Shown one piece after another: positions 7,516 through 16,302 of a stretch of DNA of 36,987 nt. Positions within the stretch are counted from its first letter, which is position 1. Each line of letters opens with the position of its first letter. Under the pieces are notes generated by a model that saw only the letters and a program-made list of their open reading frames with translations, was not told the origin of the DNA and made no database searches. The stretch lies in IMG/VR virus record IMGVR_UViG_3300024982_000009, positions 1 through 36,987 of that record; one strand, 5' to 3'. The position numbers and the translations under genes were made by a program. This DNA is from a virus.

Positions 7516-9572
7516 TATGGCGCTCCGTGATGAATATTCCCGGTGTTAACGCTGACATTGCCGTCACCCGATGTTTGCATGCCCTTTGAAACAAACTGAA
7601 AACCCGGCGGCGCGAGCAGCTCGAATTTAGCATTAAGCTCAGTTGGTTTTGCCGGTTCAGCAGGCTTATTAAAGCCTTCGACAATCAGCCCAGCGCCTGC
7701 GCCAATGAGGGCGCCAAAGCCAGTGCCAAGACCGGGGACCACGCTACCGACAGCGCCTCCAGCCATACCGCCGTTTAAAATAGCTTTGCCATAACGACCC
7801 CACGCCTTATCTTCGCCGCCGGCAGCATCAATGGCATAATCGCCAGCCAACGCCCCGGCCCCAAATAAACCACCGCGCATCCCAAGCTTTGTCAGCATAC
7901 TTACGCCCTTTGCCGCTACACCACCCGCACCGGTACCGCCCCCCAATGCCAATGCTGACATTCCCGCCGCTCCAGCCAACGCGATTAAGGGCGGTACAGT
8001 GGCCACGGTTGCCGATGTCATACCCGGGAATTTTTGCGCTAAATCAGTAAATAAATCGGCGGCCTTGCTGATAGTGGGGGTCAGCTTGTCCATCGCTGAT
8101 TTTTGAGCGATTTGTGCTTCTTGCTCGACATTGCGTACCGCCGCCGAGGCGGTGGCTGACATCACGTCGAAGTTTTTATCATTGGCGCCAAATTCTTTGC
8201 GATTGTTGCCGATAAACTGATCGACTCGGCTGGTAGTGTCGGTATTGCGCAACGCCAGCAACGCGCTTTTGGCTTGCATATCGCGGAAAAAATTACCGAT
8301 CACACTGCCTTCGGTCATTTGCGACAACGCCTCAACCAGGGCGGTTTTTTCTTCTTTGCTTTGCGCGGCCTTTAGTTTTGCCATGGCCTCTTTCAGCATG
8401 GGACTTTTTTCGGCTTCTTTGTCGATAATCTTTAGCCAGGCATCAACCGCATCCACCCCTTTGGCGCGCTCGTTAAGCATAAATTGCGCTAGATCACCAC
8501 GGCCCGCGTCTTTAAATTGATTAGCGGTATCAGGGGAGTTGAGTTTGCTTAATAGGTTTTTAACATTGGTACCGGCCTCATTGACACCGCCTGACGTTAA
8601 CACCGCCGCCTGGTTCATGGTCAGCACTTTTTGCAGGCCGGTAAGGCCGGTCATACCAACACCCTTGGCGATGCCCAACTGCTCGGGCAAGGCCTTGGCC
8701 AGGTCTTTAATCTCAAAACCGCCCGCTTGGCCGGATGCCGTCACCATGTTGAGTGCGGTTTTTAACTCCTGGTTGTTTTTGACAATGCCCTGGCCATACA
8801 GGGTGCTGGATAGTTTGGCGATGTCGAGCGGATCGGCGCGGTTGGCAAAGGCAGTACGGGTAACGGTGGGCAAGCTGTCCAATGCGCCTTGCAACCCCAA
8901 ATTACCTTCACCGATTAATACCTCCAATGCTGACGCTGCTTGGTCACGGGTGCCACCACCGCCACGCTTTAAATCGACAGAGCGGTTAATCACATCTTCC
9001 AGAGACTTAGCTCCGGACAACGTACCTTTCGCGTCGCGCTCAGGGAATGCAGTAGTAGCCATGCCCGCCAAGCGCTCATCAAAACTCATTGCCGTGGTCA
9101 GCGGGCCTTTTAGTGCATAGCCAGCAGCGACACCACCCACCGCTAACGAACCACCCAGCCGCAAGCGGCTTTGGGTCTTTTCAAAGTCCTTGGCCGCGCG
9201 CGCGGCTTTTTCTTGCTCGCGGGTCAGCTTGCCCATTTCATTGGTTAGACTGGTGATTTTGCTCTTGGTTTTATCGGCGGCGCGGGCTAAGGCCGCTTGG
9301 CTCATTGTGCCGGAGGCTTCCAGACGCTTGTAAGCGCTTTCAGTCCGTGAGATTTCCAGCTGGATTTTCTTTTCTGAGCGCATGCCCAGCGATTCGCGGG
9401 CTTGTGACAGCCTGTCAAAGCTGGCGCGCTGGCGGGTGTTGGACTGGGTAACGGCGGCTTCGGCCTGTTTAGTCGATTTCTCTACATCTTTGGCATATTT
9501 GTTAATACCTGACGTTGCGCCTTTATCGACAAACTTAAGCCGAACTTCAACGTCGGCGGCGGCATTAGACAT
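7515..9572 (-). CDS. Tail tape measure protein (Mu gp42 position)
   Basis: A 685-residue tape measure. It has an N-terminal coiled-coil region (about residues 20-140, rich in Glu/Lys/Ala), then a TP901-type core with MTTAFPERDAKGTLSGAKSLEDVINRSVDL and GTRDQAASALEVLIGEG, and glycine/alanine-rich membrane-like segments around residues 530-635 (VPPLIALAGAAGMSALALGG; GAVGSVVPGLGTGFGALIGA). It sets tail length and passes into the host membrane at infection. The ATG at 9572 follows a seven-T run and hairpin (9579-9606) that contains its ribosome site, described separately. Confidence 0.93.
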   Translation of the reverse strand: MSNAAADVEVRLKFVDKGATSGINKYAKDVEKSTKQAEAAVTQSNTRQRASFDRLSQARESLGMRSEKKIQLEISRTESAYKRLEASGTMSQAALARAADKTKSKITSLTNEMGKLTREQEKAARAAKDFEKTQSRLRLGGSLAVGGVAAGYALKGPLTTAMSFDERLAGMATTAFPERDAKGTLSGAKSLEDVINRSVDLKRGGGGTRDQAASALEVLIGEGNLGLQGALDSLPTVTRTAFANRADPLDIAKLSSTLYGQGIVKNNQELKTALNMVTASGQAGGFEIKDLAKALPEQLGIAKGVGMTGLTGLQKVLTMNQAAVLTSGGVNEAGTNVKNLLSKLNSPDTANQFKDAGRGDLAQFMLNERAKGVDAVDAWLKIIDKEAEKSPMLKEAMAKLKAAQSKEEKTALVEALSQMTEGSVIGNFFRDMQAKSALLALRNTDTTSRVDQFIGNNRKEFGANDKNFDVMSATASAAVRNVEQEAQIAQKSAMDKLTPTISKAADLFTDLAQKFPGMTSATVATVPPLIALAGAAGMSALALGGGTGAGGVAAKGVSMLTKLGMRGGLFGAGALAGDYAIDAAGGEDKAWGRYGKAILNGGMAGGAVGSVVPGLGTGFGALIGAGAGLIVEGFNKPAEPAKPTELNAKFELLAPPGFQFVSKGMQTSGDGNVSVNTGNIHHGAP

Positions 9573-9606
9573 AAAAAAACTCCGGTGACTGGGTTGTCAC
9601 CGAAGT
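9573..9606 (-). promoter_or_regulatory. Terminator-like hairpin sequestering the tape measure ribosome site
   Basis: On the minus strand an 11-bp stem (ACTTCGGTGAC / GTCACCGGAGT, one G-U pair) with loop AACCCA is followed by seven T residues and then the ATG at 9572. It has the form of an intrinsic terminator placed directly before a start codon. The only Shine-Dalgarno candidate, CCGGAG, lies inside the 3' arm. Folding would therefore both favour termination and hide the ribosome site, lowering tape measure output relative to the tube and chaperone genes upstream. Confidence 0.7.
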
Positions 9607-9667
9607 TTATTGGTTTGGGTAGTTTATTGTTACGCTGGAACTATTTCCCGGCTAAGCCATCTGGGGA

Positions 9668-10113
9668 TTACTTGAACTCTCTGCCATCCATGCCAGCCGC
9701 TATTTTAGCCCACAAAAACAGCTCATCCAGCGGCATAGATTTAACCACCGGCAGCGGCTGGCACATGCACTTTGCCACCAGCGCCACTGCCGTGATAATC
9801 CGCATTACTTTTTTTCAGCGGCCTGCTCGGGGTTATTATCCGTTGATGCTGAGCTTGTCGAACCATCGTCTTGCTCAGCATCATCCGCCAGCAACATCGC
9901 CTCAGCAATCCGCTCAGCCGCCCGGTAATCCGGCCCGCGCAACTGCTCAATCAATGCCTCATCAGTGCCGGTCAAACTGGCAATCAACGCAATCCGCTGA
10001 GCAACGCCGCCCTTTTTATCAAACGACAGATAATCAGCCGCCGTAGTGTAATCGCGGAATTTCAGCTCGGAGATGGTTTTTTTTCCAACTGTTAGTGGAT
10101 GTTTAAGATGCAT
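9668..10113 (-). CDS. Tail assembly chaperone, -1 frameshift product (gp41-type fusion)
   Basis: Frameshift product of the gene at 9805-10113. The last codons GAA AAA AAG sit in the dnaX-type slippery heptamer A AAA AAG (9814-9808) just before the TAA. A -1 slip continues for 46 more codons to a TAA at 9670-9668. The extension contains PLDELFLWAKIAAGMDGREFK, which looks like a real helical protein segment. The product would be about 148 residues. Programmed frameshifting of tail chaperones located just upstream of the tape measure gene is known for lambda G/GT, P2 E/E' and Mu; the position and heptamer here match. Confidence 0.82.
9805..10113 (-). CDS. Tail assembly chaperone, unshifted form (Mu gp41 family)
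   Basis: A 102-residue protein of the Mu gp41 / P2 gpE tail chaperone type. The N-terminal motif LKHPLTVGKKTISELKFRDYTTAADYLS is characteristic; the C-terminus is acidic and low complexity (DDAEQDDGSTSSASTDNN). It ends at the slippery AAAAAAG TAA. The unshifted form probably binds tail tube subunits, while the shifted form recruits tape measure protein. It is separated from tail tube by the inserted deacetylase gene, unlike in Mu, where tube and chaperone genes are adjacent. Confidence 0.85.
   Translation of the reverse strand: MHLKHPLTVGKKTISELKFRDYTTAADYLSFDKKGGVAQRIALIASLTGTDEALIEQLRGPDYRAAERIAEAMLLADDAEQDDGSTSSASTDNNPEQAAEKK
9808..9814 (-). promoter_or_regulatory. Programmed -1 frameshift site A AAA AAG
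   Basis: The heptamer fits the X XXY YYZ rule in the zero frame (AAA AAG in P and A sites) and is the same as the E. coli dnaX site. The zero-frame stop TAA follows immediately, and the -1 frame stays open for 46 codons. Confidence 0.85.
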
Positions 10114-10149
10114 AATTTTTTATCTTACTGGGTTAGTATTTGCCTATTT

Positions 10150-11823
10150 CTAGACCAATTTAGTCACTTCGGCATAATCAACGCAGTCAAAAACGTCACA
10201 TGCACCAGCCGCTCTACTTGCAACAATGCTATCCAGCAGAATGCGAACATCACTGATCCTCGCCTGGTTACTCAGTGGCACGACAGAGTCATCTACTATG
10301 TCATGCAAGTAGATTCCTGCGCCTCTTCTCAGGGAGATGGCCATATCTTTTACCGCTATCAAAGCTCCAGCGCCACCAGTCGCTATAAATCCGCCCGAGC
10401 CGCTTAGCGCATAGTTGGTGTGCTCAAGCGCAGGAAACTCATACTGTGATGATGTTAACCGGGCAATAGTGATGCCGCAGTCTCTGTAGACGCGTTGCAA
10501 AATACCGGTAAACTGCCCAGCGACAACGATGCCGAGATGCAGCGCCTTGTCTAAGCCAAGCTCGATGTATTTTTGTTTGCAGCCATTAATTTCAGCGTAC
10601 ATTTCTGAGTAGTTTGGGGAGATACCAATAGATGTATTAGCGGCTGCCCCGTCTGGGCAGGTGATGCTAATAACCTTAGTAAACTCAGTCTTTGTCCAGC
10701 TTGGAATATTATTTAACCCAATTAATGTTTCAACTGTCAGCACACCATTAACTTCACCGGTGATGATAAAGCGTTTGTTGGCGTTATTTATGCCTATATT
10801 AATGACGACGTGCCTTGGTGAGTCAAAATTACTGCCCCCGGTGCTGCCGTTAAGTAATAAGTCATTACCCGCTGTTACTGTTTGTGCCAATCCTATTTGA
10901 TTGCATGGGCCTCCATTACCTACCACGCCGTGTCCTGTCGCTGCGAATTTGTGGTTAACCGTGTGATTTGCAATTGACACCCCATTTTTCTGCATCTCTT
11001 TTAGCTGAGCTAGCGTGACTGTGCTAGCATTTTTATCGATATTAGAGCTGACTACCGCCAAGCTAAAAGGTAGCGAGCGCGCCACCATCTCTGGATACAG
11101 TTTTATTGCTTGACTAGCGAAGCCGTCATCTGCACTCAGATGTATGGCTGGCTTCATAGCGGCGTTGATAATTACTTTTTTTATCGATATGCTGCCAGTC
11201 GCATTAAAGCTGTTAAATGTTAAACGCATGTAATTGATGATACTGCCTATCGTTACAGCCCCAGTACCCCCAGGCACAAAAAGACTAGCTGGGATTGTAA
11301 AAAGTTTTACTGCTCCCTCAATAGGGATACCCTCAAACGCAATGGCTGAGGTGGTTTGGAGGGTATATGCGGTAAAGTCCCCTATCGTTGATGATAGGTA
11401 CATAGCGATACTGCCGGACGCATGCCCTTCAACGTATGCCAATACGCTAATCGTTGTCGTGTTTTCAAGTACAAACGGGGTGCATGAAAAATCAATTTTA
11501 TTGTTTGCAAGCGGACCAGAGTCTTTTTTTATCTGAATAGCATTTCCCCCAGTGCCTGTCTTGTCTATGACGAGGCTTAAGGTGGAGTTCGCTTCGATGG
11601 TGGGTAGTGCTATATCGGCTAAGCTGGTAAAATTTTTGATTATAGTGCCTGTGTATACTGACTGTGGTTTCTGTCTGATAGACATCACATTTTTACCGTC
11701 ACTGACATAATCGATACCGTCTACAATAACTTTTCCAATGCCATACGCCGCCGCCCCCCCATCGGCCTCAAACTCACTTAAGCTGTCATATTCCCAAACC
11801 TCACGCGCTCTTCGCTTACCCAT
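10150..11823 (-). CDS. Polysaccharide deacetylase (CE4/NodB-like) cargo protein in the tail operon
   Basis: A 557-residue protein not found at this place in Mu. Residues about 225-295 carry the NodB-type core: HLSADDG with metal/catalytic Asp232-Asp233, YPEMVARSLPFSLAVV, and HTVNH (His287, His291), the H-x3-H metal motif. A later IYLHD (His507) fits the second catalytic His. The N-terminal 220 residues form beta-rich repeats, like a virion-attachment or carbohydrate-binding region. A second long insert (about 300-400) splits the catalytic domain. The ATG at 11823 has AGGGGG upstream. It may be a virion or secreted enzyme that deacetylates surface polysaccharide, or a lysogenic conversion gene. 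Lower GC than its neighbours suggests separate acquisition. Confidence 0.78.
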   Translation of the reverse strand: MGKRRAREVWEYDSLSEFEADGGAAAYGIGKVIVDGIDYVSDGKNVMSIRQKPQSVYTGTIIKNFTSLADIALPTIEANSTLSLVIDKTGTGGNAIQIKKDSGPLANNKIDFSCTPFVLENTTTISVLAYVEGHASGSIAMYLSSTIGDFTAYTLQTTSAIAFEGIPIEGAVKLFTIPASLFVPGGTGAVTIGSIINYMRLTFNSFNATGSISIKKVIINAAMKPAIHLSADDGFASQAIKLYPEMVARSLPFSLAVVSSNIDKNASTVTLAQLKEMQKNGVSIANHTVNHKFAATGHGVVGNGGPCNQIGLAQTVTAGNDLLLNGSTGGSNFDSPRHVVINIGINNANKRFIITGEVNGVLTVETLIGLNNIPSWTKTEFTKVISITCPDGAAANTSIGISPNYSEMYAEINGCKQKYIELGLDKALHLGIVVAGQFTGILQRVYRDCGITIARLTSSQYEFPALEHTNYALSGSGGFIATGGAGALIAVKDMAISLRRGAGIYLHDIVDDSVVPLSNQARISDVRILLDSIVASRAAGACDVFDCVDYAEVTKLV

Positions 11824-11831
11824 ATCGCCCC

Positions 11832-12194
11832 CTACGCTATGCGCTCAGATGTATTGCTCATGATGGTTATTTTGCTCTCGCCATCACCAAACCCGACTGG
11901 CTCCGTGACAAACGCCTGGCTCATCATGTAGACGTGGCCATCGGTGAGGCGGATGGTTACGTCTTCTCCGGCCACGGCGTTAAGGGCATCCATATCGATG
12001 CCGCTTTGCAGGTTGATGTTTAAATCCAGTTTGGCTGGTTGGCTGGAGGTTAAAAAACCGCCGTCCTCCGGCAATCGGCCGGGTTTGTGGTCGCGTTTGT
12101 CGCCGGAGGGCGTAAAGGTGCCGGGGCTGGCCGCCAGTGGAAGCTTGCCCAGGCTTGGCACCGACACGGTGCGGATGTTGTTTAATTGAGCCAT
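11832..12194 (-). CDS. Tail tube protein (Mu gpM family)
   Basis: A 120-residue tail tube protein: NNIRTVSVPSLGKLPLAASPGTFTPSGDKRDHKPGRLPEDGGF, then a DVTIRLTDGHVYMMSQAFVTEPVGFGDGESKI tube-fold core. Size and position after the sheath gene match Mu gpM. A CGGAGAT ribosome site precedes ATG 12194. It polymerises inside the sheath as the DNA channel. Confidence 0.9.
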   Translation of the reverse strand: MAQLNNIRTVSVPSLGKLPLAASPGTFTPSGDKRDHKPGRLPEDGGFLTSSQPAKLDLNINLQSGIDMDALNAVAGEDVTIRLTDGHVYMMSQAFVTEPVGFGDGESKITIMSNTSERIA

Positions 12195-12250
12195 GTTTAA
12201 ATCTCCGATAAATGCTATTTAAAAACCGTTTATGCTGGGCTTGCGAACCA

Positions 12251-13711
12251 TTAAACGCGCTTTGCAAACTGAGCACGGCCCGCCAAAATGTAAAATGGTG
12301 ACAGCAATACCGGCACATCCAGGTAATTAAATCGGCTGGGGTTGGTCGGGTCTTGTTCAACCACCAGCGTAGATTTGTAATGGGCATAGTTTTGCACCCA
12401 GCCGTTTTCGCGCATCAACACGTTTTGATAGAGGCTGAGCAAAAACGCCCGCACCGAGTCCTCGGTGGTAATGCGCAACCCCGGTTTGTAACCCTCGTTA
12501 GTTTTGGCGGCGGCCGTGCCGACAAAGGCTTTGATCGCGCCAATGCGTTGGGTATAACGGATGCGCTCCAGTAGTTCCGGGGTGTTAACGTCCAGGTAGG
12601 CATCATCCGCCGAGCCGTCCGGCCTAAACTGGTGCAGGGTGATCAGGCGTTTGATTGAGCAACTGCCGTCCTGGCTGATTTGCATCACGCTCATGCCTTT
12701 AAACAGCAAGCTGTTGGCGTTGGTCCAATCGTGATACGTCACGCCGACCATGCCGGTTAAGGCAATGCCCTCTAATGACTCGACCGGGCTGTTGTAAAGC
12801 TTGGGTGCTGCGGCCGCTGTTAATATTGCTGCAGCCTCCCATGTTGGGGTTGGATTAATTTCCAGCGACAAGTCACAAATGTGCTCGTAGTTTTTAGTCT
12901 CGCCAAAGGCGGCGGCCGCTGCAAAATCGCCACGATGTGCGGTAAAGCATCTAAAACCGGCTTGCACAGGCGGCTGGTACCGGCGTTGGCTTTCAACGTG
13001 CCAGGCGGACAAGGTGGCGGCGTCGTTAATGCCCAGGGCGATATAACGGTACCAACGGTTGGCCCCTAAAATAGTCGCTAATGCACCCGGTGCCGGGTCG
13101 CCTGTGCCACCGGCCATCGCGACCAAGGTCAATGCCAAGCCCAGCGGTTTAAGCTCGCCGTACAAATTAAGGCGCATGTCGATGTTGTTGCCGCAGGTAC
13201 CTTTATGTTTGGCGGTCAGCGTCACCACATTGGTAACCGCTGCAGCTGTTACCGCCAAGTCGGTCGCGGTAAAGGCGGCCACAATGGCCGTGGCAATTTG
13301 TGCGGTCGTCATGCCGGTGGTAATACCCACGCTAATCAGTTTGCCGCCTATATATAAGGATAGCGTGCCGTTGGCAGTGGCTGCAGTCGTTACGGTAATG
13401 GTGCCGGTCGCCGCTACGCCTGCGCCGTTATCGGCATAGGGCAGCATGTATAAATCAAGGGTTTCGTCAATGGCTCGGTAACGCGCGGCCATTTGGGCCA
13501 GCATCGATCCGGCACCGGCTTTTTGCTCGGCATCGTAAACACTGGTGATGCGCACAATTTCGCCCGCCACGGCAGAGCCTGCGGCCAGCTTTTGGCCGAC
13601 CAACAATACCGCCGGGATGTCCTCGCCCAGCCCGGCTTGCGAGCCGTCAATCTCAATATAAACCCCCGGATAGCGCAAAGCGCTGGGGACGTTGGCATAG
13701 GATATGGTCAT
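12251..13711 (-). CDS. Contractile tail sheath protein (Mu gpL family)
   Basis: A 486-residue sheath protein: N-terminal RYPGVYIEIDGSQAGLG (the usual 'PGVY-E' start), an Ala/Thr-rich exposed insertion (about 100-200), and the conserved sheath core ending in the C-terminal TRITTEDSVRAFLLSLYQNVL...NYAHYKSTLVVEQDPTNPSRFNYLDVPVLLSPFYILA region. It overlaps the end of gp37 by 4 bases. The small Mu gp38 gene normally found before the sheath gene is absent. Confidence 0.95.
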   Translation of the reverse strand: MTISYANVPSALRYPGVYIEIDGSQAGLGEDIPAVLLVGQKLAAGSAVAGEIVRITSVYDAEQKAGAGSMLAQMAARYRAIDETLDLYMLPYADNGAGVAATGTITVTTAATANGTLSLYIGGKLISVGITTGMTTAQIATAIVAAFTATDLAVTAAAVTNVVTLTAKHKGTCGNNIDMRLNLYGELKPLGLALTLVAMAGGTGDPAPGALATILGANRWYRYIALGINDAATLSAWHVESQRRYQPPVQAGFRCFTAHRGDFAAAAAFGETKNYEHICDLSLEINPTPTWEAAAILTAAAAPKLYNSPVESLEGIALTGMVGVTYHDWTNANSLLFKGMSVMQISQDGSCSIKRLITLHQFRPDGSADDAYLDVNTPELLERIRYTQRIGAIKAFVGTAAAKTNEGYKPGLRITTEDSVRAFLLSLYQNVLMRENGWVQNYAHYKSTLVVEQDPTNPSRFNYLDVPVLLSPFYILAGRAQFAKRV

Positions 13712-14190
13712 AGTAGTGGTGCTCCGGTATAGACCAGCTCGCCATAGGCGACCGGGTCGGGTAAATAATTAGTAATCAGGGCGTCAAACTCGTAACGATC
13801 ACGCCAGTAAATATCTCCAGCGGTGTACTCCAACACCTGACCGCCGTTAAACAGGATGGGGCGCACATCGCTTTCAATCTCCCAGCCCAGCAACAACGTT
13901 TTAACTGCCAGCCGATACTGCAACAGCAAGTCGTCGGTATCGCCCGGCGTGTGGCTGCGTTCGTTTTTAATCGCAATGACCACATCAAAGCCCAGCGTTA
14001 CGTTTTCGGCACGTTCGCCCGCGTGGCTTACCTTATCAGCCGCGCGGACTACCCAACAGGCCGGGAGCGGTAACGCTTCCGGACGTACCTGCGCAAACTC
14101 CGCAGCCCCTGCCACCTGCCTAAACCACAGGCGTGTAAAACCGGCTGGTTTAGGGGTTAAGTGTTGGATGAGCGGCGTTAACGAAATCAC
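13708..14190 (-). CDS. Tail/neck protein, Mu gp37 family (DUF1834)
   Basis: About 160 residues. The sequence FDVVIAIKNERSHTPGDTDDLLLQYRLAVKTLLLGWEI and a VLEYTAGDIYWRDRYEFDALI end fit the Mu gp37 (DUF1834) family, a tail-terminator-like protein. The probable start is the GTG at 14190, which shares a base with the gp36 stop (TAGTG) and has GGGAG upstream; a TTG at 14196 is the alternative. Confidence 0.82.
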   Translation of the reverse strand: MISLTPLIQHLTPKPAGFTRLWFRQVAGAAEFAQVRPEALPLPACWVVRAADKVSHAGERAENVTLGFDVVIAIKNERSHTPGDTDDLLLQYRLAVKTLLLGWEIESDVRPILFNGGQVLEYTAGDIYWRDRYEFDALITNYLPDPVAYGELVYTGAPLL

Positions 14191-14696
14191 TACCAATCGC
14201 TCCCAAGGGTGCTGGTATCACTGCCAAAGCGGCGCGGGCTGCTCTCCAGCAATACTGCATCATCAGAGATAACCGGGTCAGTCGGTAAGGGTGCTGCGGG
14301 CGGTATCAAATTAACATCGCCTTTGGCATGGGCTTTTAGCGTATCAATGACACCCTGATAGGCTTTGCTCACGTCATCGGTCATCCGCTCCGCGCCCTGC
14401 AGGTAATACAGCGCAACGGTTGAGGCTAAGCGGGCAATCAATGTAGTTTGCACGGTGTCCGGTATGCCGTAACTGAGCAGCAAGGCGTCGGCATCGGCCA
14501 GCGCTTTATCAATCGCATCCAGCGCCAACGCTAATGCCGCTTGCTCGTCAACGGTGTAGCCGGTGAGTGCGCCGCCTTCAATGGCAACACGTAATGCCTC
14601 GTCCGGCGGCATGGCTTTGTCAGCCGGTACCGCCAGTTGTGCCAGCCGCATGGCATTGCTACGAGCCAACAAGTCGGCGCGGGTGGCGAATGGCAT
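14190..14696 (-). CDS. Head completion protein, Mu gp36 family (DUF1320)
   Basis: A 168-residue protein with the DUF1320 start MPFATRADLLAR and the pattern ALDAIDKALADADALLLSYG...LIARLASTVALYYL. The family sits between capsid and tail genes in Mu-like phages and probably forms a head-tail connector ring. ATG 14696 shares a base with the gp35 stop (TAATG). Confidence 0.88.
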   Translation of the reverse strand: MPFATRADLLARSNAMRLAQLAVPADKAMPPDEALRVAIEGGALTGYTVDEQAALALALDAIDKALADADALLLSYGIPDTVQTTLIARLASTVALYYLQGAERMTDDVSKAYQGVIDTLKAHAKGDVNLIPPAAPLPTDPVISDDAVLLESSPRRFGSDTSTLGSDW

Positions 14697-15295
14697 TACT
14701 CAGCGCCCTCAGTGCGCAAATCTGCCCAGGCTAAATCACGTTGGCCGCTGGAGACAGTAACGCCGATGATGTCTTCAATGGCTTTAGTGCTGGGACGGCC
14801 GTCTTTTAGCCAGAGTGCCTCGTTGTTTTTGTCCAGCTGCAGGATCGCGGCTTTAACATCGGCATTGTTATCGGCTGGTGTGGCGACTGGGTCCAACGTA
14901 TCAACAACCGGCTCAATCACTGCATCAACAACTTCCGGGGCATCGCCACTGCTATCCACTGTGGCTAATTCGGCACTATCTTCTTGTGCCGATGCCCCAT
15001 CCGCATTTGCCGAGGGTGTGTTATCCAATACCACTTCCGATGGGGCCTCATCAGCTGCATTAATAATGGCCGCAACAACTGGGTCCATAGTGGCAGCCGC
15101 CGTTTGTGTAGCTAGCGCCACTTCAACTAATACCGTTGGTGTTTCTGTGACTTCTAAATACGGGTCCTCTTCCAAGGCCGCGCGGGTAGCGTCATCAACC
15201 TCAATCTCTTTCCAGACGTCGGAAAACCCTTGTCCACAGCGATGGCGCACTTTTAAACCGGTGCGTGGCTGGGTGCGTACATAAATCTTTGGCAT
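14696..15295 (-). CDS. Mu gp35-like protein with C-terminal HeH/LEM-type domain
   Basis: A 199-residue protein. The N-terminal part (KIYVRTQPRTGLKVRHRCGQGFSDVWKEIEVDDATRAALEEDPYLEV) resembles FluMu gp35. An acidic, Ala/Val/Asp-rich disordered linker follows (about 60-150). The C-terminal 45 residues (AAILQLDKNNEALWLKDGRPSTKAIEDIIGV) look like a helix-extended-helix (HeH/LEM) nucleic-acid-binding domain seen in FluMu gp35. GGAGATTGATATG marks the start. The role in head-tail joining is inferred from position. Confidence 0.75.
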   Translation of the reverse strand: MPKIYVRTQPRTGLKVRHRCGQGFSDVWKEIEVDDATRAALEEDPYLEVTETPTVLVEVALATQTAAATMDPVVAAIINAADEAPSEVVLDNTPSANADGASAQEDSAELATVDSSGDAPEVVDAVIEPVVDTLDPVATPADNNADVKAAILQLDKNNEALWLKDGRPSTKAIEDIIGVTVSSGQRDLAWADLRTEGAE

Positions 15296-15333
15296 ATCAA
15301 TCTCCGGTGCGTGTTAGCGCAATTAGTAAACGA

Positions 15334-16251
15334 TTACAGGGCTAACCAAGGCGTGGCAACCACTTCGACTTTGCCGTAGTTGGTGTTGCTTGCACCGTTG
15401 GCATTCACCAACGCTTTAATCAGCGCTTCGGCGGCTGATAAATTGTCCGGGCCGACTAATAAGGTATCCGGCACGATGCCCAACTTGCGGTTGCCGTCGC
15501 CTTTAAATTTCATCATCGCTTTGTATGCGGCATTAAAATTAGTGACGTCCAGCGTGGCTTTAGAGCCAAACGCTAATTGCCAAAACCCATACACCGCATC
15601 GCCGCGCCATCTGCCGCCGTAGCTAAACACGTCGTTTTCAAATACTCCGTCAGAGTTAACCGCGTTGTTTTTGGCGATAAATTCGGGGCGCAGGCGCTCT
15701 TGTAGGTAAAACGGTTTGGGGGCTTTTTTGGTGCACAACAACACCCACGGCTCAGCTACACCCGCTTGCATATTGCTGACGGTGGCCACCGTGCCAGTGC
15801 CGTCCTCGTTGGGGTAAACCGGGTGGTCGGTATCAAAGAAAAATTGGCCGTCATAACAAATGGATGCAAAGCCCGCCACCGCCGCACCAAAAATCAAATC
15901 GTTTTTTAAATCATCAACCGAGATGCCGTAGCTGTAAGCCAGGTCGGCATAGAGTCCATAATTGTCGTCTTCAATGTCCTCACGCGGGATGTCCAGGGTG
16001 TTTTCAAACTTGCGGTTGATCACCTGGTAGGCGCGCTCTTTAACCTGTTTGTGTAACCGCGCACCGACCCACTCACGAAATGCCGGAAACTGTGACAACC
16101 AGGCATAGGTATTGGAGCTGGAGTTGCTGGCAATCAACATGGCGATCTTCATCCAATCGCTATTGCCCTCGGCCAAACCCTTATCAAAGCGGGTTTGTAG
16201 GGCGGTTTTTAACGCATCAATTTGCGTTTGGTTTAATACATTAGTAGCCAT
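15334..16251 (-). CDS. Major capsid protein (Mu gpT family)
   Basis: A 305-residue major head subunit: TNVLNQTQIDALKTALQTRFDKGLAEG, WLSQFPAFREWVGARLHKQVKERAYQVINRKFENTLDIPREDIEDD and a C-terminal KLGIVPDTLLVGPDNLSAAEAL are characteristic of Mu gpT. It follows protease/scaffold with an 82-bp gap that holds a perfect hairpin (16303-16326). Confidence 0.95.
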   Translation of the reverse strand: MATNVLNQTQIDALKTALQTRFDKGLAEGNSDWMKIAMLIASNSSSNTYAWLSQFPAFREWVGARLHKQVKERAYQVINRKFENTLDIPREDIEDDNYGLYADLAYSYGISVDDLKNDLIFGAAVAGFASICYDGQFFFDTDHPVYPNEDGTGTVATVSNMQAGVAEPWVLLCTKKAPKPFYLQERLRPEFIAKNNAVNSDGVFENDVFSYGGRWRGDAVYGFWQLAFGSKATLDVTNFNAAYKAMMKFKGDGNRKLGIVPDTLLVGPDNLSAAEALIKALVNANGASNTNYGKVEVVATPWLAL

Positions 16252-16302
16252 ATTAATAATCTCGGTGTGTTAATGGGGCGGTGCGCCATGAGTCGCTTCA
16301 AT

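Noticed and set aside
8539-9120. 193-codon plus-strand frame inside the tape measure gene
   Set aside because: Antisense shadow of a well supported gene; composition does not look like a protein.
9585-10046. 153-codon plus-strand frame over the tail chaperone region
   Set aside because: It is antisense to the chaperone gene and its frameshift extension, has low-complexity Pro/Gln-rich composition and no ribosome site.
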